Below, piece by piece: positions 1-10,334 of a stretch of DNA of 64,000 nt. A program made the translations under genes and the position numbers. The DNA is from Orobanche coerulescens (taxonomy: Eukaryota > Streptophyta > Magnoliopsida > Lamiales > Orobanchaceae), in contig CM065815.1 of NCBI GenBank assembly GCA_033398695.1, forward strand, positions 103,196,501-103,260,500, read 5' to 3'. Position 1 is the first letter of the stretch. Each line of letters opens with the position of its first letter. A model generated the notes under the pieces. The model ran no database searches and was not told where the DNA came from. It saw nothing but the letters and a program-made list of their open reading frames with translations.

Positions 1-275
1 GGGCATCGAGTTCGACCGTTGTTTGCTTTAATCGTGATTCAAGAGTCACGTTAGTACCGGTGTACGGTGCCGGCTATTGTTTGTTTTCGTGTGGTAGGCG
101 GGGACACCGCGAAATCTGCAGGGGTTCTAGCGCCAGTAAATCTCAAGAGAGCTCGAGGGCCTCGAGAGAATTCGTTACTCCAGCCCGTGCATCATCCAAG
201 GGACCCTATCAGGCCTCGAGGGCCGAGGTAAGGACATTCATCACCGGTTTGAACAAGTTAATTCTTGTGCGTTAA
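1..275 (+). pseudogene. gag: Gag zinc-knuckle end, family A (partial, damaged)
   Basis: This is the 3' end of the Gag (nucleocapsid) frame. In sister copies it encodes two CX2CX4HX4C zinc knuckles, which in retrotransposons bind genomic RNA for packaging. Here the knuckle codons are disrupted: several cysteine-region codons differ from 5880-6015 by one-base losses or swaps at CTG and CAG sites, so the frame shifts repeatedly. The short basic Ser/Arg-rich tail after the knuckles is still recognisable. I treat it as a fragment rather than a functional gene, but much of the damage could be sequencing error. Confidence 0.75.
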
Positions 276-989
276 TAGTATAATCATTCATTTCATTGTC
301 GTTCATTCATTCATATAATTCATTCATCATATATATCAATCATATTGGGACTCATAATTATCGATTAATCATTCAACTCACGAGGAACGGCGGTTCCAAT
401 CATTTCAGGGAACTATCACTCATGACGTTATTAATTCACCTTGGTGAGTCATTTTAAATCCTTGTCGGATTTGTAGTCATTTATCATTCATCATTCATTT
501 TTGTCACTTTCATTCTCGACCTTCTGAGATCATAGTTAGCGGCGAGTTCATCGTCGGATATACCTTAAATCGTTGAGATAGAGGAGATCGATGATATGGA
601 AGGATATCGATGTTGGGTACATTTGAGATGTAACCTTGTTTTGGATGATTGTGTAAATCTATCCGTAATAATGTATCGTGACTGTGGATCATTTATTGTT
701 GATCTATTTTATTATGATCATATTCGAGAATCTTGAGATTTGGGTCATTTGTTGAGAATTCGTCCCTTTGGAAATCGTTCATATTTGGAAGTGATAATTT
801 GTACTCAAGATTTCGTGATAATTTGGAAATCGTTCATTTGTGTTTGAGACGTCAAGTCTTGGGGACTTGGGCGTGCGATTTATTTGGTCCCGAGGACTAT
901 TTGGGCGTTATTGTTTTGGATCGTGATGGATAGTTCATATCCCGAGTTGTTTACCCTCGGTTCGAGGACGAAACTCTTTTAAGGGGGTA
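1..989 (+). mobile_element. Family A element, 3' part of internal region (upstream copy, cut by window edge)
   Basis: This stretch matches 5880-6882 and 39677-40682 almost base for base, so it is the end of an upstream family A internal region. It holds the zinc-knuckle end of gag, about 700 bp without an open frame, and the purine-rich tract (about 978-988) directly before an LTR start. No pol sequence lies between gag and the tract. Many differences from the sister copies fall at CAG, CTG or CCGG sites. Confidence 0.88.
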
Positions 990-1186
990 TGTAATACCGG
1001 TTGTGAATTCATTTATTATCATTCAAGAATCGTCACTCAATTTTTTTCACTAAGTAATAATCATTCATCATTCATATTCAAATAACTATGTTCACCATTC
1101 GGCGTATTTTGGGATCATCACTGTTTGAGATCGAGCCGAGATTATTGTCATCATCATCCTCATGTTTTGATTTTCAGTTTGGGAAG

Positions 1187-1617
1187 TAGCGCACGCTACA
1201 CACTCTGGTTAGCGCGCGCTAATGAGGTGCAGGTAACGCACGCTATAATTCAGTATTAACGCACGCTAGCGCAAGAGAGGCAGACAGTCCAGAAGGTACT
1301 GGGCTGATTTGGGAAATTCGTAGCGCACGCTACGAGTGGTAAGTAGCGTACGCTAACTATGCTGGTAACGCACGCTAAGTTACATTAGTAGCGCACGCTA
1401 ACGCGTGCATGGCAGAGGACAGTAGGTTCTGGGACTTCAGTTTTTGAGTATCAGACATCAGTAGCGCATGCTAACAATTTGAGATAACGTACGCTATCGG
1501 TAAGGTGTTAGCGCACGCTACCAAGTCGTAGCGCACGCTAACGAGGCATTTCAGACCTCACTGGACTGCCCAGTAAACCGCTAGCGCACGCTAAATATCA
1601 AGTCATAGCGTGCGCTA
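1187..1617 (+). repeat. Phased array of 12-bp palindromes, family A LTR copy 1
   Basis: There are fourteen copies of TAGCGCACGCTA or close variants, starting at 1187, 1210, 1234, 1257, 1321, 1344, 1366, 1389, 1462, 1485, 1509, 1529, 1582 and 1606. Most start-to-start distances are 22-24 bp, with three gaps of 53-73 bp. Nearly all variants keep CG at motif positions 4-5 and 8-9. The array sits where U3 enhancers are expected, just upstream of the TATA box. Function is inferred from position only. Confidence 0.93.
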
Positions 1618-1628
1618 AGCTGGGACAG

Positions 1629-1636
1629 TATAAATA
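1629..1636 (+). promoter_or_regulatory. TATA box, family A LTR copy 1
   Basis: TATAAATA lies 23 bp after the start of the last palindrome, the same pitch as the array. The same octamer and spacing recur in the other A LTRs. Transcription would start roughly 30 bp downstream, defining the U3/R border. Confidence 0.8.
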
Positions 1637-1796
1637 GGACAGTTCGGTCCAACCTTCGTCATTTCTTCATTTCTCAACCATTTCGGACGAGCTTGGGCGA
1701 TTCGGAAAGGTCTTTTCGAGCTACAATCATCTAGCATCTTCTTCAAGCTCCTAAGTTGGATTAATCATCATCTAAATCAGTTTCATCACTCCAAAT

Positions 1797-1806
1797 CAAG
1801 GTAATG
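1797..1806 (+). promoter_or_regulatory. Candidate 5' splice site in LTR leader
   Basis: CAAG|GTAATG lies about 170 bp after the TATA box. Families B and C carry AAG|GTAAGA and AAG|GTTAGT at the corresponding place. Paired with the acceptor-like site at 4894, it would remove a leader of about 3.1 kb before gag. This is inference from motif and position. Confidence 0.45.
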
Positions 1807-3055
1807 ATTCTTGGATCTAGAATTTCGGATCTTGGGTGTTTTGCTTTCGATCTCTTCGTGTTAAATCGATATTATGTTGGAATATGTTAGATATGGATTA
1901 TCTATCTCGGATACATGTATTTCTACGGATTCATTGGTGTAATTTTCGGAATTTGTGAATAATTGAGGAATTGTTCAAGAACCCTTACGGGTTGACTTTG
2001 GAATTTTAGGGGTTTTCGACCAAATGTTGTTGAAATATCGTTCTAAGTTTTCCTATTGGATTATTGATAGTATTCACGAGGTTTTGTGGGTTTGAATCAT
2101 TCATTGGAAGTTGGTTTCGGATATAATTGAGTTTTGGGTTGTAAACGATTGGAGAATGTTTACGACGCATTTGTTTGAATGCCCCAATGAGTTTCGGGTA
2201 TTGTTGAATCGACTTTTGAGTTGGTTGTGATCATGCTTGATTCGTGTATTAAGAGAATTGTTGGTTTTTGTGTTGTTTAAGGTTGTTCGAGCGGCCGGTA
2301 ATTTCATTGAGGACGTTGATCGTGGAAGTACCTTCTCGCCTTCAGTTTGAGGCAAGTTTTATACTTGTACTAGTCAATGAGCTAATGTCATCATGTAGGT
2401 GTATGGATGTGTTGTATCATTCCGAGACTTAGTCTCTTCATGAATTCATTGATATCAAGAGATCGTTCGATACGATACCTTTCGGCAATTATGCCAAATG
2501 TTATTATTGTTCGTTAATGGCCGATTCAAGGCACTGTGATACTCGTCATTAATGTCATTGTCGATAGCCGGTTTGCGGTGTCGATGTATCGATTCTTGTT
2601 GATATTGATGTCAATCTAAGACATCGTTCAGATCATCGTTATTCATGTTGGGGGTTGTCATTACAACCGTATTGGCCGAATTAAGGCATTGGCTTATTCA
2701 TTTCTCATCTTCGTCGTTGGTCACCGATTAAAGGTGCCGATGCATTCTTCGTATCATTGTCATCGATTGGCCGTTCTCAGGCAAATTGAAATGTTCATTT
2801 ATTCACTATTTCATTGTTATCGATTGACCGTTCTAAGGCAATCGAGGTATTTTAATCATTCATCGTATCATTCGTAGCGATTGGGCATTCTAAGCCAATC
2901 GAAGTGCTTAATCATTCATGGAATCATCCGCTGCATCATGGTTATCGGTTGGCCGTTCTAAGACAATCGAGGTGTTAATTTGGGACTGTCAAGGACGGTG
3001 TCTATCCGTGTGTTACTATCATCGTGTTGGCCGACTCAAGGCAGCACACTATCAT

Positions 3056-3229
3056 TTATTGTGATACGGCTTCGTGCCGTGGCTTCGGCCCTTATTGTGA
3101 TACGGCTGGATGCCATGGCTTCGGCCCTTATTGTGATACTGGTGGATGCCGTGGCTTCGCCCTTATTGTGATACTGGTGGATGCCGTGGCCGGCCCTTAT
3201 TGTGATACGGCCGTGCGTGGCTTCGCCCT
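3056..3229 (+). repeat. 36-bp minisatellite in family A LTR (copy 1, degraded)
   Basis: About five units are present, each starting TTATTGTGATACGGCT and ending in a GGCTTCGGCCC-like core. Each unit contains a small inverted repeat (ACGGC with GCCGT). Compared with 8947-9126, several units here have lost or altered bases at CTG and CCGG sites. Confidence 0.85.
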
Positions 3230-4003
3230 CATTAATACTGACTTGGGTTTTGAATTCAGTGTTTGTGATATTTGTTAACTTCCATTTGAACGACTTTCGT
3301 GCCTTTTGTAATGTCTTGGTATTTTCATTGGATCCTTTGGGCATTATGATTCATATTAAATTCGATTGGTTTGGTTCAGGTCGTTTAATTCATTGTGGTA
3401 TTCTGTGATTATGATTCGCCGTTGGGCATTTATGTTCTAACCTGTCGAACAGGTATTAATAGTATGCCATGGGCATAGTATTTCACGAATGCTCGGTTCT
3501 TACCTTAGTTTGTGAGCATCTCGTATTATTATCATCATTGTACCGTTTCATTACGCTTTGGATGCATATCATGTTATACATGTATTTGATGTTCATTATC
3601 TGGATGACTGACCCCGTGGGGGCGGAACATGTTTTTCATGTTTTAGGTGCTTGCGAGGAGAGAGTTGAGACACAGGGGCATGATGATGGCGACGAGGCAT
3701 TCGAGCGATACTAGTCCGAGTTGTTCATTGTCGGTCAGTCAGTTGGAGTGTACTCCAGTCTTGTCAGTTGTTGTCGTGTTGTATTACCCGAACAAATGTT
3801 CGTGGATGTTGTTGCATTTCATTTTTGGTCACTTTTGTCGTTGAAATTCCTTATCGGAATATTGTGTCAGATGTCATGGTAGGGACTATGATTTTCCCTT
3901 GTTGTGTTATTTAATGTATTTTTAGTCACGTTCGCCTGGTGGATCTCCTGGCGTGGGGTCCACGGCACTGTAATAACCTGATAGGATTTGGGGTGTTACG
4001 AAA

Positions 4004-4014
4004 TGGTATCGTAG
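4004..4014 (+). other. Primer-binding site, family A (degraded)
   Basis: TGGTATCGTAG follows the LTR end by a few bases. The clean copy at 9906 reads TGGTATCAGAG, matching the 3' end of initiator-Met tRNA. The change is at the CAG. Confidence 0.75.
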
Positions 4015-4895
4015 ATCCAGGTTGTGAGATACCCCGAGATGTGAGTTATGTGGTCCTACCGACGCGGTAGTAGTAGGATCACAAAGTTATGACAATCTAG
4101 TCAATCGGGTTTTGTGAGTCGTAATATTAGTGCGACTGCACGAGTCATTCATTCATCGAGTCGTCGTCAGTGAAGACTAGTATCGCGAGACCTCGAAGCT
4201 TCGTATGACCTGTGTAAGGACTCGATTCTCTTTATGTTCATACATTCATCATGTCATTAATTATTCATGCTCTGTTGAAACATATATGTGATATTAGTGT
4301 TATGATTGATTCATGACTAATTGTTTTGGAGCACGTGTGACTTGTGTAAGCATTAAGGATCAACTCATTCATCAGTTAATAATCCTCAATCATCATTTCG
4401 ATTCATCACTCGATCAATATCATTACTCGGATAATTCATTCATCACTCACCAATATCATTACTCGATAATACATTCATCACTCAGTTAATTCCTTCATCA
4501 CTCAATCAATATCATTACTCAGTAATTCACTCATCACTCAGTCAATCTCATCGTTCAGTTAATTCACTCATCACTCAGTCAATCTCATTTTTCAGTTAAT
4601 TCATTAATCGTTCAGCCCATCTTACGATTCAGTTGTTGATCTTGAGGATCGAATTTTCAACCTTGTTAACTTGTTCAAGGTAATCATTTCAGGAATTTCA
4701 TCAGGTAATCATATTACCTCATTTGATGTTTCATACGATCTTATCATACTCCGACGTAATGTCGATCATTTCATTAAATCATTAATGCATTCATTGTGTT
4801 AGAGCATGTATGCTCATTATTGTCACTCTGTAACGTAATCATAATGCGATATTCATGCGGAATCTATAATCATCATGTGACTTTCCTACTTCAGT
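4015..4895 (+). other. Untranslated leader of family A internal region
   Basis: No coding frame is visible here. The middle (about 4370-4620) is a diffuse tandem repeat of ATTCATCACTCAGTCAAT-like units. The last bases before the gag ATG form a pyrimidine-rich tract ending in CAG (4894), a plausible 3' splice site. Many upstream ATGs would block scanning ribosomes if the leader were not spliced out. Confidence 0.7.
4879..4894 (+). promoter_or_regulatory. Candidate 3' splice site directly before gag
   Basis: GACTTTCCTACTTCAG is followed by T and then the gag ATG (4896). A pyrimidine tract with CAG one base before the start codon is identical at 38673-38688. Splicing from the LTR donor would place gag first in the mRNA. 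Confidence 0.45.
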
Positions 4896-6168
4896 ATGGA
4901 TAGAGCTGTCAGAGGACGCATGGGAAGAGGCCGCGGTGCGGACCGGAACCCGGGATCTCGTGTGCATGCCCACACGAACGCGAGGGCTATCATTAATTCA
5001 TCAAATAGCGAGGCTACTCATTCATCAGCAGATAATCATTCCTTTGTCAGGAGTCGTGCAGGAGGCATCTCACTCGGAAGGTGTTCGGGTTGACCCATAC
5101 ATATTTATGCGAGGCATGATGGCCTGAGATGACTCGGATGACGCGGATAGTGGAGACCATACGAGACCTCGATGGTTCGTGGTCCACCGCATGAGGATGC
5201 AGTGCCATTTCATGGACAGACTGGAGGAGTGAATCAGATCGTTGGCGATATCTCTCGTCAGATGCCGCCTACCTTTGAGGGTTCGTCGGAACCAGCTGAT
5301 ATTGTTCATTGGCTCGAGCATTTTGATAAACTCTTCGACATGGTTTAGTGTCCGGAAGAGAGTAAAGTGGCAGTAGCGGCTTATTACTTGAGTAAGGGCG
5401 CTTATTCGTGGTGGCTTTATGTGAAACCCATCGATCGTGATTGTATTTGGAGTGAGTTCAAGACTCTCATGTTAGAGAGGTATTACCCGGCTCCACTTCG
5501 TGAAGCCAAGTTGTCAGAAGTTTTGAACCCCGAATCCATCGGACGAGGGTGTCATTGTCATTGCTGAGAAGTTTCAGGGACTACTTCAGTTTGCTTCGTC
5601 AATTATCCGTACTGAGGCGGATAAAATTAAGTATTTTAGCAAGAGGCTAAATCCGCAGTTGAGGATGCAGTTGTTTAATCACAATTGTAATTCACTTAGT
5701 GAGTTCATCGGGAAGGCTCTTGGAGCAGAGCTTTTGATCAAGGAGCTTACTCAGAAGCGTCCTTCAGTTTCTTCGGGTGAGAGGACTAGGATGCCTGCTC
5801 GTTCAGAGGGACATCGGGCTCCGACGTCCAAGGGGTCGTTTTCCAGTCGTCTTCGTGCTGGGATAGCATCTTCCTCTCAGGCATCGAGTTCGACTGTTGT
5901 TTGCTTTAACTGTGATTCAGCAGGTCACGTTAGTACCCGGTGTACGGTGCCAGCTATTGTTTGTTTTCTGTGTGGGAGGCAAGGACACCGGCAGAAATAC
6001 TGCAGGGGTTCTAGCGCCAGTAAATCTCAAGAGAGCTCGAGGGCCTCGAGAGAATTCGTTACTCCAGCCCGTGCATCATCCAAGGGACCCTATCAGGCCT
6101 CGAGGGCCAGAGGTAAGGACATTCATCACCGGTTTGAACAAGTTAATTCTTGTGCGTTAATAGTATAA
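4896..6168 (+). pseudogene. gag: Gag of family A (copy 1), frameshifted
   Basis: Gag forms the virus-like particle and packages element RNA. The frame starts at ATG 4896 with a basic Arg/Gly-rich N-terminus, followed by a capsid region with a WW-containing segment (about 5411-5416) and a LERYY motif, as in gypsy Gag proteins. The last part (5659-6168) has two CX2CX4HX4C zinc knuckles at about 5902-5943 and 5962-6003, then a Ser/Arg-rich tail. The first 300 bp carry stops and shifts relative to 38690: a TGA where the sister has CAG, and TAG for CAG near 5346. A one-base shift near 5535 is present in both copies. No protease or pol follows. I infer a gag-only (TR-GAG-like) element. Confidence 0.85.
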
Positions 6169-6882
6169 TCATTCATTTCATTGTCGTTCATTCATTCATA
6201 TAATTCATTCATCATATATATCAATCATATTGGGACTCATAATTATCGATTAATCATTCAACTCACGAGGAACGGCGGTTCCAATCATTTCAGGGAACTA
6301 TCACTCATGACGTTATTAATTCACCTTGGTGAGTCATTTTAAATCCTTGTCGGATTTGTAGTCATTTATCATTCATCATTCATTTTTGTCACTTTCATTC
6401 TCGTGACCTTCTGAGATCATAGTTAGCGGCGAGTTCATCGTCGGATATACCTTAAATCGTTGAGATAGAGGAGATCGATGATATGGAAGGATATCGATGT
6501 TGGGTACATTTGAGATGTAACCTTGTTTTGGATGATTGTGTAAATCTATCCGTAATAATGTATCGTGACTGTGGATCATTTATTGTTGATCTATTTTATT
6601 ATGATCATATTCGAGAATCTTGAGATTTGGGTCATTTGTTGAGAATTCGTCCCTTTGGAAATCGTTCATATTTGGAAGTGATAATTTGTACTCAAGATTT
6701 CGTGATAATTTGGAAATCGTTCACTGTGTTTCGAGACGTCAAGTCTTGGGGACTTGGGCGTGCGATTTATTTGGTCCCGAGGACTATTTGGGCGTTATTG
6801 TTTTCAGATCGTGATGGATAGTTCATATCCCGAGTTGTTTACCCTCAGTTTCGAGGACGAAACTCTTTTTAAGGGGGGGGTA
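6169..6882 (+). other. Non-coding 3' internal region and purine tract, family A
   Basis: From the gag stop to the next LTR there is no protease, RT or integrase similarity, only ATTCATT-rich DNA and a small inverted repeat (GGAAC...GTTCC, near 6270). It ends with GTTTCGAGGACGAAAC and a purine tract of about 11 bases (6871-6880), the likely plus-strand primer. The GTTTCG...CGAAAC sequence resembles the codons that end pol in Tekay-like gypsy elements, suggesting descent by loss of pol. Confidence 0.75.
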
Positions 6883-7083
6883 TGTAATACCCGGTTGTGA
6901 ATTCATTTATTATCATTCAGTAACTGTCACTCAGAATTTTTTTTCACTAAGTAATAATCATTCATCATTCATATTCAGTCAACTATGTTCACCATTCGGC
7001 GTATTTTGGGATCATCACTGTTTGAGATCGAGCCGAGATTATTGTCATCATCATCCTCATGTTTTGATTTTCAGTTTGGGAAG

Positions 7084-7512
7084 TAGCGCACGCTACACAC
7101 TCTGGTTAGCGCGCGCTAATGAGGTGCAGGTAACGCACGCTATAATTCAGTATTAACGCACGCTAGCGCAAGAGAGGCGCATACCCGAAGGTACTGGGCT
7201 GATTTGGGAAATTCGTAGCGCACGCTACGAGTGGTAAGTAGCGTACGCTAACTGTGCTGGTAACGCACGCTAAGTCACATTAGTAGCGCACGCTAACGCG
7301 TGCATGGCAGAGGACAGTAGGTTCTGGGACTTCAGTTTTTGAGTATCAGACATCAGTAGCGCACGCTAACAATTTGAGATAACGTACGCTATCGGTAAGG
7401 TGTTAGCGCACGCTACCAAGTCGTAGCGCACGCTAACGAGGCATTTCAGACCTCACTGGACTGCCCAGTAAACCGCTAGCGCACGCTAAATATCAAGTCA
7501 TAGCGTGCGCTA
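7084..7512 (+). repeat. Phased 12-bp palindrome array, family A LTR copy 2
   Basis: The arrangement is the same as at 1187-1617: about fourteen TAGCGCACGCTA variants, mostly 22-24 bp apart. The first is at 7084 and the last at 7501. Confidence 0.93.
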
Positions 7513-7523
7513 AGCTGGGACAG

Positions 7524-7531
7524 TATAAATA
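7524..7531 (+). promoter_or_regulatory. TATA box, family A LTR copy 2
   Basis: TATAAATA lies 23 bp after the start of the last palindrome (7501), as in the other A LTRs. Confidence 0.8.
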
Positions 7532-8946
7532 GGACAGTTCGGTCCAACCTTCGTCATTTCTTCATTTCTCAACCATTTCGGACGAGCTTGGGCGATTCGG
7601 AAAGGTCTTTTCGAGCTACAATCATCTAGCATCTTCTTCAAGCTCCTAAGTTGGATTAATCATCATCTAAATCAGTTTCATCACTCCAAATCAAGGTAAT
7701 GATTCTTGGATCTAGAATTTCGGATCTTGGGTGTTTTGCTTTCGATCTCTTCGTGTTAAATCGATATTATGTTGGAATATGTTAGATATGGATTATCTAT
7801 CTCGGATACATGTATTTCTACGGATTCATTGGTGTAATTTTCGGAATTTGTGAATAATTGAGGAATTGTTCAAGAACCCTTACGGGTTGACTTTGGAATT
7901 TTAGGGGTTTTCGACCAAATGTTGTTGAAATATCGTTCTAAGTTTTCCTATTGGATTATTGATAGTATTCACGAGGTTTTGTGGGTTTGAATCATTCATT
8001 GGAAGTTGGTTTCGGATATAATTGAGTTTTGGGTTGTAAACGATTGGAGAATGTTTACGACGCATTTGTTTGAATGCCCCAATGAGTTTGGGTATTGTTG
8101 AATCGACTTTTGAGTTGGTTGTGATCATGCTTGATTCGTGTATTAAGAGAATTGTTGGTTTTTGTGTTGTTTAAGGTTGTTCGAGCGGCCGGTAATTTCA
8201 TTGAGGACGTTGATCGTGGAAGTACCTTCGCCTTGATTTGAGGCAAGTTTTATACTTGTACTAGTCAATGAGCTAATGTCATCATGTAGGTGTATGGATG
8301 TGTTGTATCATTCCGAGACTTAGTCTCTTCATGAATTCATTGATATCAAGAGATCGCTCGACACGATACCTTTCGGCAATTATGCCAAATGTTATTATTG
8401 TTCGTTAATGGCGATTCAAGGCCTTTGTGATACTCGTCATTAATGTCATTGTCGATAGCCGGTTTGCGGTGTCGATGTATCGATTCTTGTTGATATTGAT
8501 GTCAATCTAAGACATCGTTCAGATCATCGTTATTCATGTTGGGGGTTGTCATTACAACCGTATTGGCCGAATTAAGGCATTGGCTTATTCATTTCTCATC
8601 TTCGTCGTTGGTCACCGATTAAAGGTGCCGAGGCATTCTTCGTATCATTGTCATCGATTGGCCGTTCTCAGGCAAATTGAAATGTTCATTTATTCACTAT
8701 TTCATTGTTATCGATTGACCGTTCTAAGGTAATCGAGGTATTTTAATCATTCATCGTATCATTCGTAGCGATTGGGCATTCTAAGCCAATCGAAGTGCTT
8801 AATCATTCATGGAATCATCCGCTGCATCATGGTTATCGGTTGGCCGTTCTAAGACAATCGAGGTGTTAATTTGGGACTGTCAAGGACGGTGTCTATCCGT
8901 GTGTTACTATCATCGTGTTGGCCGACTCAAGGCAGCACACTATCAT

Positions 8947-9126
8947 TTATTGTGATACGGCTTCGTGCCGTGGCTTCGGCCCTTATTGTGATACGGCTGG
9001 ATGCCATGGCTTCGGCCCTTATTGTGATACGGCTGGATGCCGTGGCTTCGGCCCTTATTGTGATACGGCTGGATGCCGTGGCTTCGGCCCTTATTGTGAT
9101 ACGGCTTCGTGCCGTGGCTTCGGCCC
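8947..9126 (+). repeat. 36-bp minisatellite, five clean units
   Basis: There are five consecutive 36-bp units. Units 1 and 5 carry GCTTCGTGCC and units 2-4 carry GCTGGATGCC at the variable centre. Because 36 is a multiple of three, all frames stay open on both strands, which creates spurious 12-residue-repeat ORFs. Confidence 0.93.
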
Positions 9127-9901
9127 TCATTAATACAAATGGTGTTTTGAATTCAGGTGTTTGTGATATTTGTTAACTTCCGCTGAACGACTTTCAGGCC
9201 TTTTGTAATGTCTTGGTATTTTCATTGGAGCCTTTGGGCATTATGATTCATATTAAATTCAGTTCTGGTTTGGTTCAGGTCGTTTAATTCATTGTGGTAT
9301 TCTGTGATTATGATTCGCCGTTGGGCATTTATGTTCTAACCTGTCGAACAGGTATTAATAGTATGCCATGGGCATAGTATTTCACGAATGCTCGGTTCTT
9401 ACCTTAGTTTGTGAGCATCTCGTATTATTATCATCATTGTACCGTTTCATTCTGCCTTTGGATGCATATCATGTTATACATGTATTTGATGTTCATTATC
9501 TGGATGACTGACCCCATGGGGGCGGAACATGTTTTTCATGTTTTAGGTGCTTGCGAGGAGAGAGTTGAGACACAGGGGCATGATGATGGCGATGAGGCAT
9601 TCGAGCGATACTAGTCCGAGTTGTTCATTGTCGGTCAGTCAGTTGGAGTGTACTCCAGTCTTGTCAGTTGTTGTCGTGTTGTATTACCCGAACAAATGTT
9701 CGTGGATGTTGTTGCATTTCATTTTTGGTCACTTTTGTCGTTGAAATTCCTTATCGGAATATTGTGTCAGATGTCATGGTAGGGACTATGATTTTCCCTT
9801 GTTGTGTTATTTAATGTATTTTTAGTCACGTTCGCCTGGTGGATCTCCTGGCGTGGGGTCCACGGCACTGTAATAACCCAATAGGATTTGGGGGTGTTAC
9901 A

Positions 9902-10334
9902 GAAATGGTATCAGAGATCTGGGTTGTGAGATACCCTGAGATGTGAGTTATGTGGTCCTACTGACGCGGTAGTAGTAGGACTGTCAGGTTATGACAATCT
10001 AGTCAATCGGGTTTTGTGAGTCGTAATATTAGTGCGACTGCACGAGTCATTCATTCATCGAGTCGTCGTCAGTGAAGACTAGTATCGCGAGACCTCGAAG
10101 CTTCGTATGACCTGTGTAAGGACTCGATTCTCTTTATGTTCATACATTCATCATGTCATTAATTATTCATGCTCTGTTGAAACATATATGTGATATTAGT
10201 GTTATGATTGATTCATGACTAATTGTTTTGGAGCACGTGTGACTTGTGTAAGCATTAAGGATCAACTCATTCATCAGTTAATAATCCTCAATCATCATTT
10301 CGATTCATCACTCGATCAATATCATTACTCAGAT
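9902..10334 (+). mobile_element. Truncated start of a third family A internal region
   Basis: It begins with the primer-binding site and matches 4000-4436 and 37789-38221. It stops at ATTACTCAGAT, where sequence from the middle of a family B LTR begins. The junction shows only one to three bases of overlap and no target duplication, so it looks like an illegitimate deletion rather than an insertion. Confidence 0.85.
9906..9917 (+). other. Primer-binding site, family A (clean copy)
   Basis: TGGTATCAGAGA lies four bases after the LTR end and matches initiator-Met tRNA for eleven bases. Confidence 0.85.

Larger units (their letters stand above)
990..3999 (+). mobile_element. LTR of family A (copy 1)
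   Basis: The LTR starts TGTAATACC after a purine tract and ends at GGTGTTAC before a primer-binding site. The terminal A expected from sister copies is missing. It is about 3.0 kb. In order it holds a short-palindrome array (1187-1617), a TATA box (1629), a donor-like site (1800/1801), a GAGGCAAGT motif (about 2349), diverged repeats with GGCCGTTCTAAGGCAATCGA-type cores (about 2690-2990), a 36-bp minisatellite (3056-3229) and an end hairpin (about 3938-3966). No coding function is seen. It is followed by a full A internal region and another A LTR, so it also serves as the left LTR of that unit. Confidence 0.9.
6883..9901 (+). mobile_element. LTR of family A (copy 2)
   Basis: This is a full-length 3.02-kb LTR running TGTAATACCC to GGTGTTACA, with the best-preserved family A sequence in the left array. 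It carries the palindrome array, TATA box, donor-like site (near 7695), GAGGCAAGT (near 8240), minisatellite and end hairpin. The end is TGGTGGATCTCC, then GGGGTCCACGG, then GGGGGTGTTACA. It is followed by a primer-binding site, so another internal region once began here. It is therefore an internal LTR of a tandem array. Confidence 0.92.

Noticed and set aside
1187..1617. CRISPR-like array
   Set aside because: Repeats are 12 bp, spacers about 11 bp and irregular, the host is a plant, and the array sits in a retrotransposon promoter region.
2980..3344. ORFs on both strands over the minisatellite (also 8871-9176, 36831-37088, 42672-43030)
   Set aside because: A 36-bp repeat keeps all frames open. 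The proteins are 12-residue low-complexity repeats on both strands, without start context or family match.
9871..9901. LTR boundary at the TGTAATA about 30 bp before the LTR end
   Set aside because: It resembles the LTR start, but target duplications place the true ends at GGTGTTACA; the inner copy is part of the LTR end.
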